A stretch of DNA of 64,000 nucleotides from the NCBI GenBank assembly GCA_028346125.1, contig JAOMEV010000003.1, positions 1 through 64,000 on the forward strand, read 5' to 3'. Shown piece by piece: positions 18,468-27,144 of this stretch. Made by a program: the position numbers and the translations under genes. The first letter of the stretch is position 1, and every line of letters starts with the position of its first letter. This DNA comes from Bacteriovoracales bacterium. Lineage in GTDB: Bacteria > Bdellovibrionota > Bacteriovoracia > Bacteriovoracales > Bacteriovoracaceae. The notes below the pieces were generated by a model. The model was not told the DNA's origin. It ran no database searches and saw only the letters and a list, made by a program, of their open reading frames with translations.

Positions 18468-20753
18468 TTAATCTGCATTATTTTCCAAACCAATATGTGA
18501 AACAGGTACTCCAAAAACTTTAAAACGATTAATTCCGCCATCTGGAAAGAGCCTTAAACGAACCTTCTTTGTCCTAGTTGTTTTGCAATTTATTCTCAAG
18601 CGGTTTCCGGCCCAAGGCTTGACTCTCATTTTTTCGGCCATAGGAACCCACTTACCATCAACCTCTCCATAAACATCAAGGTCGCGTGGGCTGTTGTTAA
18701 TAAAATAAGAAAAATCAAATTCAAGAGTATCAACATCACAAAGCTTTCTCAAACCTACGACAACTTCTTCATTATGATTTCCCCGACTCCGGCTTGACTC
18801 TAACCCATCTTCCATCCCAACAGGAGAATCTGAAGAAAGTATAAGATGGGCGGGTGAGTAATGCTCATCTGTACACGCTAGAACTCTTCCCCCATATTCG
18901 GCCGAAGAAACATCAACAGGTTTGGCCTTATTTATACACATCCAGCGAGTATCAATGACTTTTTGATCAAGCTCCTCGGCCTTAAGAAAAGCCTTTTCCT
19001 CTCCCTTTGGAATGATCGACTGACATTTTTCGATAGAAACGCCTTCCTTTTTAAGTGATTTTTGGACAGAATCCGGCAAGTCCTTAATTTCTTCACTTCG
19101 ATAAAGTCCTAGGCGAGAAATCCCACCATCGGGATATCCAGAAACAGAAAGTTTGCTCCAGGTTTTCCTTAATTCCTGTGGGATCTTAAACCAATGACTA
19201 GAATGTCCAAAAAGTTCCGTTTTAGATAACAAATATTCCCACTTTCGATTTTCTTCGTCCCATCCTCGAAGGTCTGCAAACTGGCAGTGATTACCATTAT
19301 GAAACTCCGTAGAAAAGTGGATTAAATCAAATTCACTCGGTGCTTTAAGAGTAAAAATGGCAGTTTCCTTATCTTGAGGATTATGTCTCTTACTCTCCCA
19401 ACTATCCATAATTTTTCCCTGTCTACCAAATTCATTCGGGTCAAATGTCGGACATCGATTACTAAAAAGGTTAGAGGCCCTGGCGAAGCTTTGATCTGTA
19501 CAATGTAAAATATTGGCCTCCACAGCTACATTTTTTTCGGACCACTTAGCAATTGCTCCTTGCCTAAAAGGCATTTCAGGGAGTACTTCTTGAAAATAAC
19601 GAAGAACCATATCTTTCAAAGATTTACTTACTATATCTTCAGGGTTCAACCCATCAGTCTCCAAAAAAGATTCTCCAAGATTGAGACCGTGCCAAGGTAT
19701 CAAAAGTTCCCTTGCGACAAAACAATTTAACTTCATTGCATTGTCACTACCATTACTTGCAATAACAAACCCCTCCCCCTGATTGGGGCCACTCACACAG
19801 CATACAAATAATCCACGAAAGCCATCATTGGCAGCATGATGGAGTGCGATACGATTCAATCCTGCTTTTGCAATGAAAATACCCAACCCAACTTTAGCAC
19901 CGATGAAATCGACACTTCCCTGACAACGTTCAGAGTGAAGCATGAGAACAGCTGTGTTGTGATTAATACCTCCCGAGCCTTCAATATCATGATAAGCATT
20001 AACCAGGTGAGACAAAAAAAGAGCATAAGAGCGTGTGGTACATTCGCCACCAGCGGCTAAAGCAGGAAATGTTAAGGCCCCTCCCTCAACAGGAGTTCCA
20101 TCATCATAATACCCTCTTGCAAATACTGGTGAATCGGTTTCCCTAGTAAAACGGAAATCTGAAAGGCCCATCCCATCAAGAAAAGGGCGCATCAACCTTT
20201 CTATAGATCTTTGACCTATTTCTTCAATAATATATTGTAAAAGTATGAAGCCCCCACCAGAAAATGAAAAGGTTTCTCCAGGCCTTCTAGAAATTTGAAC
20301 GACTGGATGTCCTCCTTTTCCCTGAAGAAGTTCAAGACAATTTGAAGGTTGGCCTAATCGTTCTCCTGTAACGTAACCCACATCTAAGGCAGTGTGATCA
20401 AGTAGCTGATCTATTTGAACCTGATTGGCCCATTCTGAATCATTCTCAGGCCCGGACTTTAAACGGAAAACACTTTTATGTCTGGACAAAATATCATTAA
20501 CTTTGGTCGTCAATGGAATATCTTTTTCCTCAAAAAATTGAATTGCATAAGCAGTTGCAATGACTTTGCTCATTGAGGCCATTTGGAAACGAGTAATTGG
20601 AGTAATTTTCGTATTTTTTGATGTATCAGATAGTCCCCAACTGTAGGTCTCACCTACACCACAGGGCAGACCTTTCAAACAGGTTACCGAAAGACCGGCC
20701 ACGTGACTTTGATTTAACATTGATTTAACTTTTTTCTCACTAAACAAACTCAT
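18468..20753 (-). CDS. Beta-lactamase-like / allantoicase fusion
   Basis: About 761 residues from the ATG at 20753 (AAGGAG six bases upstream; the frame extends further but without a site). Residues 1 to about 400 are a serine beta-lactamase-like/esterase domain: SMSK gives Ser60 and Lys63, but the usual YSGGG Tyr is Phe (FSFSGGGF); LHHAANDGFRG matches the third motif. Residues about 430-761 form an allantoicase with its two repeats (DSWESKRHN and LESSRSRGNHNE; SGYPDGGISRLGLY and LFPDGGINRFKVFG), converting allantoate to ureidoglycolate and urea. The next gene is ureidoglycolate lyase. No signal peptide is seen. The role of the hydrolase half is unknown. Confidence 0.85.
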   Translation of the reverse strand: MSLFSEKKVKSMLNQSHVAGLSVTCLKGLPCGVGETYSWGLSDTSKNTKITPITRFQMASMSKVIATAYAIQFFEEKDIPLTTKVNDILSRHKSVFRLKSGPENDSEWANQVQIDQLLDHTALDVGYVTGERLGQPSNCLELLQGKGGHPVVQISRRPGETFSFSGGGFILLQYIIEEIGQRSIERLMRPFLDGMGLSDFRFTRETDSPVFARGYYDDGTPVEGGALTFPALAAGGECTTRSYALFLSHLVNAYHDIEGSGGINHNTAVLMLHSERCQGSVDFIGAKVGLGIFIAKAGLNRIALHHAANDGFRGLFVCCVSGPNQGEGFVIASNGSDNAMKLNCFVARELLIPWHGLNLGESFLETDGLNPEDIVSKSLKDMVLRYFQEVLPEMPFRQGAIAKWSEKNVAVEANILHCTDQSFARASNLFSNRCPTFDPNEFGRQGKIMDSWESKRHNPQDKETAIFTLKAPSEFDLIHFSTEFHNGNHCQFADLRGWDEENRKWEYLLSKTELFGHSSHWFKIPQELRKTWSKLSVSGYPDGGISRLGLYRSEEIKDLPDSVQKSLKKEGVSIEKCQSIIPKGEEKAFLKAEELDQKVIDTRWMCINKAKPVDVSSAEYGGRVLACTDEHYSPAHLILSSDSPVGMEDGLESSRSRGNHNEEVVVGLRKLCDVDTLEFDFSYFINNSPRDLDVYGEVDGKWVPMAEKMRVKPWAGNRLRINCKTTRTKKVRLRLFPDGGINRFKVFGVPVSHIGLENNAD

Positions 20754-21022
20754 CATCAACTCCTTGAGCTCAGAAGGAAGGGCAAGAGATAATAAATCTT
20801 CCAAAACATACAAGCCTAAATAAACTGTGCAGGATATTATCACCTTGTTTATTCAAGGGTCAAGGTTACTAAAATTTTAAAGATACCTTTTTTGATCAAT
20901 AAGGTTGATTTACAGAAATTAGTTTAAAACCAAAACTCTGACAAAAAACATATGAAACTCTAAATTAACCTATTTAAAGTACCGAAAGGACTTATTAATA
21001 GTCACCATATTAAGTTGAGAAA

Positions 21023-23764
21023 ATGAGAAAGTTTTTTTGGTTCTTTTTAACTCAGTTCTTTATATTTTTTGCACTAACTGCGAATGCTGTTAAAAAGAAT
21101 CCGATATCAATAAACAATAATTTTTCAAGTCCAATATCACTTTCTGGTGAATGGAACTTTTATCCTAATAAAATTATTAATCCAAAAGAATTTTTGAATA
21201 ACAAGGTTGAAGTTGATCCCATAAAAATAAAAATAACTACACCATGGAGTAATCAAGGCCTTAGGAAAAATGGGTTTGGTACTTACACAATTGAAGTCAA
21301 AGGAGCAAATAAAAACCCTTTCTATTTTAATACTCCTCGTGCAAACAGCGCGAGCGCTGTTTTTGTAATAGATGGAAAAAGAATTGTCAGCATAGTTAGA
21401 AATGGAATAGTTGGCAAAAATGCTGGGGAAGAGGTACCAGGTTTTAAAAAATCATCGAAAAAGGTCTTTCCAAGAAGTAATAAAATTTTATTTGTGATTC
21501 AAATATCCAATTTTCATTACCAGGATGGAGGCTTTAAAGGACCGCCTTCCATTTCCAAGACAAGTGACCTGAGTAGAGAAATATATTCCTCTGCCTTATT
21601 TTTTGGATTTTTGTTGGTGATGATCTGTTTTTATTTTGGTCTTTTTTTACAAGGAAGAAATAAAAAATCATCCTTATATTTTGGAATTATGCTTATTGCC
21701 TTGTGCGCTTGGATGACAGGTGATGGCCATATCTGGATATTCTTAGACTGGTCTAAATACCTTTGGTCATTTTTAAACAAATTAGAACATTCGGCTTTAA
21801 TTATTGGGCCCCTGGCATATTCTTATTTTCTAAGAGAAATGTTTCCCCAATCAAACCTTTTTAAATCTTCAGTCAAATTTGGAGGCCATATAGGTCTTGT
21901 TCTTGTCGCCATTATTACTTTTTTCCCTTCAACTTTTTTCACAAAAGAAATTATCCTTATTCCGACCAGGTTTTTTTTAGTTTTAAGTTGTTTTTCTTTT
22001 ATATTAGGTTTGGCAAAGTGCTGCAAAGAAGAAAAAATTGCGCAATATTTACTCATATTTCTTTTTTTCCCAATAATAACATTTGGAATGGATGCTTTCG
22101 AAAACTTAGGACTAACGATTTGGATATTAGGGCAAAGCTATATTCTTTCACGAAATTTTTCTAACCGTTACGATGATCTTGAAAGGTTATCCAAAAGTCT
22201 TAAAAAAGAGCTAAAGCTAAACACAAGAAATTGGGAGGATGAAAGAGATAAGGTTTCAAATTTTCTCAATAGTGTTAATGAAGCTGTGTTCAGTATTGAT
22301 TATAAAGGCATAATTAAAGAAGGTTCAATTTCCAAGTCTACTAAAGACATTTTTGAACAGGATATGGTAGGAAAGTCTGTATATGAAACCCTTTTTTCTT
22401 CTATACCAAGAAATACTGAAATTTTTATAAAAATCCAATCTGGAATTTCAACATCAATAGGGACGACTGTAGGGCATTGGGAAATTTGGAAAGATGATTT
22501 ACCAAAAATAGTAAAATATAAATCCCCAGTTGATGATAAATATCTGTCTATAAATTACGAGGGAATACTAACAAGTGACGATAAAGAAGTTAAAGAGATT
22601 ATTCTTTCTGTAGGGGATATCACCGAAAAAGAAAATTTAAAAGTAGAAAGGGCCAAAGAAAGAAAAAGAAACATCATTATTAGTGAATTAGCGCCGGAAA
22701 GAGGAAGAGACTTAGAAAAATACAAAAATAATCTTGAATATTTTTTTGACCAGTCTAGAAAACTAATAAGTGAAGCAAGTAGTGTTGCTTCAGCAAAAAG
22801 TTTAGAAGAAATTAATAAATGGGATGAACAGTTAATTTGGAAAAACATTCATAAAGTAAAAGGAAACTCTAGATTATTTGGACTCAAAGGTCTTTCTTCA
22901 AAACTTCATGAAGAGGAAAGTAAATTTTTAGATTTTAAGCGTGGAAAAAAAAGAATGTCTGATGACATTATTCTTGAAATATGTAGTAGTTTACTTGCAA
23001 CAATTGAAATACTTTCAGATTACGAATCAACAGCAAAGGATATATTTGGAATTGGTACCCAAACAACAAAATTAAAGGAAACTAAGCATATTGAAGTAGA
23101 AAAACTAGATATAATGGATGGAAAGATACTCACTCTGTCAAAGAGTTTGGATCTACCTGAAATAAAAGATCTGAAAAATGAATGGGACAATTTGCTTCAA
23201 TCCTCGACCACCGATTTATTTTCAGGCTTTGAGTCCCTTATTGAAAGCATTTCAAGAGAACTTGGCAAGGAAGTTTCTTACAGGGTTGGTGGAGATGACA
23301 TTCACCTAGATGGTAAAAGGTTTTCCAAAATTTTAGACGCTTTAACACATATTTTAAGAAATTGCATCGATCACGGTATTGAACTCCCTACTGAAAGACT
23401 TATAAATGATAAACCTAAAAAGGGAAACATTGATATAAATTGTTTCAAAGAAAATACTAATCTTAAATTAATTGTGAAAGATGATGGTCGTGGAATAGAT
23501 GGAGAATTAATTTCTAAAAAGGCCCTTGAGAAAAAATTTATTTCCAAAGAAGAGCACGAATCAATGATAGAGTCCGAAAAAATTGATCTTATTTTTAGGC
23601 CTGGTTTTTCTTCTAAAGACGAGGCAACGGAAATCTCTGGAAGAGGGATAGGTATGGATATAGTAAAGTCAAATATTGAAGATTTGGATGGAAAAATTGA
23701 AGTTAAAACCCAAAAGGGAAAAGGAAGTGACTTTATAATCACCTTACCAATAAAAACTTCCTAA
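21023..23764 (+). CDS. 7TM-DISM receptor / Hpt / CheA-like histidine kinase
   Basis: 913 residues, same plan as the 13783 kinase but shorter. Signal peptide 1-22 (ending TANA); periplasmic jelly-roll domain about 30-180 (SGEWNFYP, FGTYTIEV); seven membrane helices about 187-378; coiled coil; PAS about 405-535 ending SVGDITEKENLK; one Hpt with His610 (NIHKVKGNSRLFG); CheA-type P3/P4 end with HILRNCIDHGIE, DDGRGID and GRGIGMDIV. No P5 domain. It is divergent from the allantoicase operon and convergent with the DUF4956 gene nine bases downstream. The upstream site is weak (TTGAGAAA). Ligand unknown. Confidence 0.9.
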   Translation: MRKFFWFFLTQFFIFFALTANAVKKNPISINNNFSSPISLSGEWNFYPNKIINPKEFLNNKVEVDPIKIKITTPWSNQGLRKNGFGTYTIEVKGANKNPFYFNTPRANSASAVFVIDGKRIVSIVRNGIVGKNAGEEVPGFKKSSKKVFPRSNKILFVIQISNFHYQDGGFKGPPSISKTSDLSREIYSSALFFGFLLVMICFYFGLFLQGRNKKSSLYFGIMLIALCAWMTGDGHIWIFLDWSKYLWSFLNKLEHSALIIGPLAYSYFLREMFPQSNLFKSSVKFGGHIGLVLVAIITFFPSTFFTKEIILIPTRFFLVLSCFSFILGLAKCCKEEKIAQYLLIFLFFPIITFGMDAFENLGLTIWILGQSYILSRNFSNRYDDLERLSKSLKKELKLNTRNWEDERDKVSNFLNSVNEAVFSIDYKGIIKEGSISKSTKDIFEQDMVGKSVYETLFSSIPRNTEIFIKIQSGISTSIGTTVGHWEIWKDDLPKIVKYKSPVDDKYLSINYEGILTSDDKEVKEIILSVGDITEKENLKVERAKERKRNIIISELAPERGRDLEKYKNNLEYFFDQSRKLISEASSVASAKSLEEINKWDEQLIWKNIHKVKGNSRLFGLKGLSSKLHEEESKFLDFKRGKKRMSDDIILEICSSLLATIEILSDYESTAKDIFGIGTQTTKLKETKHIEVEKLDIMDGKILTLSKSLDLPEIKDLKNEWDNLLQSSTTDLFSGFESLIESISRELGKEVSYRVGGDDIHLDGKRFSKILDALTHILRNCIDHGIELPTERLINDKPKKGNIDINCFKENTNLKLIVKDDGRGIDGELISKKALEKKFISKEEHESMIESEKIDLIFRPGFSSKDEATEISGRGIGMDIVKSNIEDLDGKIEVKTQKGKGSDFIITLPIKTS

Positions 23765-23773
23765 ATGACCCTC

Positions 23774-24265
23774 TTAATCTTTAGGTATTTTATTATGAAT
23801 CGATCCAGTAATAATCCAAAGCAGAATAGTAATAAGAAAGTAAGCCCCTGTAGAAAGCCATGCCAGCCCTACTTCATTTAGGCCACAAGCTATTCCACAA
23901 ACGATACTAAATAAAACATTGGAATTAGACATATTTCTAGAAAGCTTAATCCGAAACCGAATGAGAGCTATGGCCGCACCAATAGCAAAGGCCCTTGCTA
24001 AATTATTATTAACTAAAATCATAACAGATGTCATGCCAGTACATAGGTACATTATATTAACTGTACCTAAAATAAGTTCTATCTTTTCTTCTGAAGGACC
24101 CTTAGCATCTTTTAAAAGACTTCTACTTGTAAAATAGGTTACAATACAAAGAGATGCGCCAATTGCGAAAGAATGAAATAAAATAATTATAAGCTCACTC
24201 AAACTATAGCCAATAATTATATTTTCTGTTGAAGAAAGGGCCCTTGAAATTAAGTTTTGCCCCAT
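23774..24265 (-). CDS. DUF4956 membrane protein
   Basis: 163 residues with about four hydrophobic helices. The family hallmark is LARAFAIGAAIALIRFRIKL (a loop with paired Arg and a small-residue helix), typical of DUF4956 proteins, which are often found beside VTC-type polyphosphate polymerases or CotH-like proteins in other genomes. Neither is seen here, so no process can be named. The ATG has AAGGAAAAG upstream. It stands alone, convergent with the 913-residue kinase and divergent from the kinase-less receptor. Confidence 0.75.
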   Translation of the reverse strand: MGQNLISRALSSTENIIIGYSLSELIIILFHSFAIGASLCIVTYFTSRSLLKDAKGPSEEKIELILGTVNIMYLCTGMTSVMILVNNNLARAFAIGAAIALIRFRIKLSRNMSNSNVLFSIVCGIACGLNEVGLAWLSTGAYFLITILLWIITGSIHNKIPKD

Positions 24266-24663
24266 AATCTTTTCCTTGACAAAAATACTACTAATATCTT
24301 GTCGGGAACTTTAATTTAAACTTAAAAAGACTTGTAATAATCATAATATTTAATCAATGGAGTTTATCGAGACTAAATAATTCTTACCCTTAAATGTTAA
24401 TTTTGTGGCTTAATATTAGAAATAATAATTTAATGACAAAACCCGATTATTTTAATTGTCTTTTTTTAAAAGATAACAATCAAATTTCTACAAGATATTA
24501 AGGCCACTTACTAAAATAAGATACAATCACAAGATAAATAGACCGAGGCCACGACAAGGTCGTCCTTATCATGACTCTAAAGCCTAAAGTGCCGTATCGA
24601 CTTGCATTAATATATAGCTTATCCTTGAATTAGATTAAGTTTTACTTTTTTAAAAATTTTTTT
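24266..24663. other. Intergenic region between divergent genes
   Basis: About 400 AT-rich bases that must hold the promoters of the DUF4956 gene and the 7TM-DISM paralogue. I see no open frame of substance, no tRNA and no strong hairpin; the only small inverted repeat is ACGAC-AAG-GTCGT near 24551. Confidence 0.5.
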
Positions 24664-27144
24664 TTGCTCTTGAATAAAATGAATTTTAAAAATATCTTTA
24701 AAGTACTTCTCCTTTTAAAAATACTTATAATTCTTTCCCCTTCATCTAATTTAATGTCTAAAATAATCGAAGGCGTTTTGAACCTTGAAACTCATAAATT
24801 TCAGGAAGGCGCTATATCCCTAGAGGGAAATTGGTTATTTTTTCATAACCAATTTCTTGACCCTAAAAAATTAATAAATGAAGAGATATTATCGAAAGGA
24901 ATAAAAATTAAAGTGCCTGGAGCATGGAGAAAACAGAATATCCAGGGCCTGGATCGATTTGGTTATGGAAGTTACCTTTTAAAAGTTAAAGGTATTAAAA
25001 AAAAGATGGATTTTGCCCTTAAAGTTAAAGATGTTGGGACAAGTTATAAAATATTTATTATAGAAAATAATAAAATTAAAATGCTTGGGGGCCTAGGAAG
25101 GCCAGGTGAAAAAAAAGAAACATCAAATCCTAAATATGGGACCTTTTTTTCAGATTTTTTAATAAAGGAAAAATCATTTTTTATTTTAATTCACATATCT
25201 AATTTTCATCATAGAGATGGCGGGCTTACAAACACTATAAAGCTAGGAGAAAAAAATAATTTACGTGATGAAATTGAAGGAATGAAATATAAAAGTTTTT
25301 TTACCCTTGGAATTTTTCTCATTATGGGTATCAACCACATTATTATTTTTTTTCAAAGAAGGGAAGATAAAGGGAGTTTTTGGTTTAGCATTTTTTGCTT
25401 TGTTATAGTTATAAGGTTTTTGTCTTTGGATTCTTACTTAGGAACCCTATTTTTTCCACCTGGGCCACTAGCTTTTAGTTTTAATTATAAATTTAGGTTC
25501 CTTACTTTTTTCCTAATTGTTCCGATATTTTGGAATTTTTTAAATTTTTTATTCGATAAATTCTTTCACGACAATCTCTTGAAAGGATTTTGGATTATAT
25601 CGCTTTCATTTTCAAGTATTACGATTATCGCACCGGTTTATATTTTTACGGAGTTGACGGAATTTTTTCAGGTTATCATTCTTCTATCCTCTGCTTATAT
25701 GATTATTCAATTAACAAGAGCCTCGCTTAAAAGTGTTACCTACGCTAATATTTGCTTGGCCGGTATTGTATTTTCAGTATTTGGAGTAGTCTGGGATTTA
25801 CTCATAGTTAACAAAATACTTCCACCTCCGCAAATTTCATTATTCACAGTAGCTATTTTTATTTTAATACAAAGTTATATTATTTCTAAAAAGTTCTCTA
25901 ATGCCTATAAAACGGCCGAAAATCTAAACATAAAGCTAGAAGATAAGGTTCAGAAAAGAACCAAAGAAATATCTGGTCTTCTAAATAACTTAGAAAGTGC
26001 AATATTCTCTGTAAAAAAGGATTTAAAAGTTATTCCCCCTTTCTCACAATATTCCGAGACTCTTTTTAAAAAAAACATTGAAGGGAAAAATATTTTTGAT
26101 TTTCTTTTTTTTAACATTGAAAAAGAAAGTAGAAAGTACACACAAGCAAATTTAAGTTTTCAATCAATTTTTAATGACGATGAATTAAATTATTCATTTA
26201 TTGAAGTGAACTTCCCACAAGATGTTATTTTAAGTGATACTGAAAGACCAGAAGGAAGAAAACTTAAAATTTCCTATTCGCCTATCTACGACAAAAATAA
26301 CCTTGTTGAAAGACTTATGTTTATCGTAGAGGACATTACGGAGTTTGAAAAGTTTTATCAAGAAGCTCAAATGGACCAACTTAGTTATAATTTTATAAAA
26401 GAAGTTTTAACCATTGAAGAAAAAGATAAATTAGCTGGCATCTTGGAAAATTCTATAAAAAGTGGTTTTGAGACGCTAGAAGACCTTCTTTCTCCCAAGT
26501 CTGAAACCGCTGGAAATGAGCATTTTTTAAAAATTTACAAGGCCATAATCGAAAAAATAACATCAGATGTAAAAATAATGCCAATTTTAAATAAAAAAAT
26601 TCATATAAAAACTGCTGACTTTGATTATATTTCTTTAATGGGAGAACAGGATTATGGTGGTAAAAAAGTCGAGGAGGAGACCAATTATCAGTTAGAAGTT
26701 ACAGACAAAATAAATGACATCATTGATTATCTGTTAATTTACGACAACGTTGTAAAGCTTTTCCACAGTGAACCATCTAAATATCCTTTTGAGGACTCTA
26801 TTCAAGAAAAAGTCCAAGATTTAAAGCTGTTACTTACTGGCCTATTTGAAAAAACCTTTCTTATCCAAGACACGAATAAAATTGATAAAGTTAGTCTCGC
26901 AAAAATTGCAAACTTAGCAAAGTCATATACAGACTTTGATAAAAAGATAGGCCATATTCAACAGAAGACTAAGTTTATTTCCTTGCTTTTGAAGGCGAAT
27001 AAAAAGGAAGAAGCGTCTAAGAATTTTTCCACTCTAGCAAATCTTTTTAAACAGATGCCTCCTCAGAATAAAATAAATGAAACTAGCCTTAACCAAAATC
27101 TAATTCTACCCTATAAAGAAATTTTAAACATAGAGCTGTCATAG
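24664..27144 (+). CDS. Kinase-less 7TM-DISM/PAS receptor (degenerate paralogue)
   Basis: 826 residues from TTG at 24664, or 821 from ATG at 24679; neither has a clear ribosome site. Signal/anchor helix (10-30), periplasmic jelly-roll domain (LEGNWLFFHN, GYGSYLLKV), seven helices (210-410), coiled coil and PAS (435-560, ending FIVEDITEFEKF) all match the large kinase. The region aligned with the first Hpt reads FLKIYKAIIEKITSD: Lys626 or its neighbours replace the phospho-His and the HTxKGxSR motif is gone. No ATPase domain follows; the protein ends in helical sequence. The gene is otherwise intact over 2.4 kb, so it is probably expressed as a non-catalytic receptor (inference). Confidence 0.8.
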   Translation: MLLNKMNFKNIFKVLLLLKILIILSPSSNLMSKIIEGVLNLETHKFQEGAISLEGNWLFFHNQFLDPKKLINEEILSKGIKIKVPGAWRKQNIQGLDRFGYGSYLLKVKGIKKKMDFALKVKDVGTSYKIFIIENNKIKMLGGLGRPGEKKETSNPKYGTFFSDFLIKEKSFFILIHISNFHHRDGGLTNTIKLGEKNNLRDEIEGMKYKSFFTLGIFLIMGINHIIIFFQRREDKGSFWFSIFCFVIVIRFLSLDSYLGTLFFPPGPLAFSFNYKFRFLTFFLIVPIFWNFLNFLFDKFFHDNLLKGFWIISLSFSSITIIAPVYIFTELTEFFQVIILLSSAYMIIQLTRASLKSVTYANICLAGIVFSVFGVVWDLLIVNKILPPPQISLFTVAIFILIQSYIISKKFSNAYKTAENLNIKLEDKVQKRTKEISGLLNNLESAIFSVKKDLKVIPPFSQYSETLFKKNIEGKNIFDFLFFNIEKESRKYTQANLSFQSIFNDDELNYSFIEVNFPQDVILSDTERPEGRKLKISYSPIYDKNNLVERLMFIVEDITEFEKFYQEAQMDQLSYNFIKEVLTIEEKDKLAGILENSIKSGFETLEDLLSPKSETAGNEHFLKIYKAIIEKITSDVKIMPILNKKIHIKTADFDYISLMGEQDYGGKKVEEETNYQLEVTDKINDIIDYLLIYDNVVKLFHSEPSKYPFEDSIQEKVQDLKLLLTGLFEKTFLIQDTNKIDKVSLAKIANLAKSYTDFDKKIGHIQQKTKFISLLLKANKKEEASKNFSTLANLFKQMPPQNKINETSLNQNLILPYKEILNIELS

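Noticed and set aside
24266-24663. tRNA or small structured RNA in the divergent gap
   Set aside because: No TTCGA-type T-loop or cloverleaf pairing; only a 5-bp hairpin near 24551.
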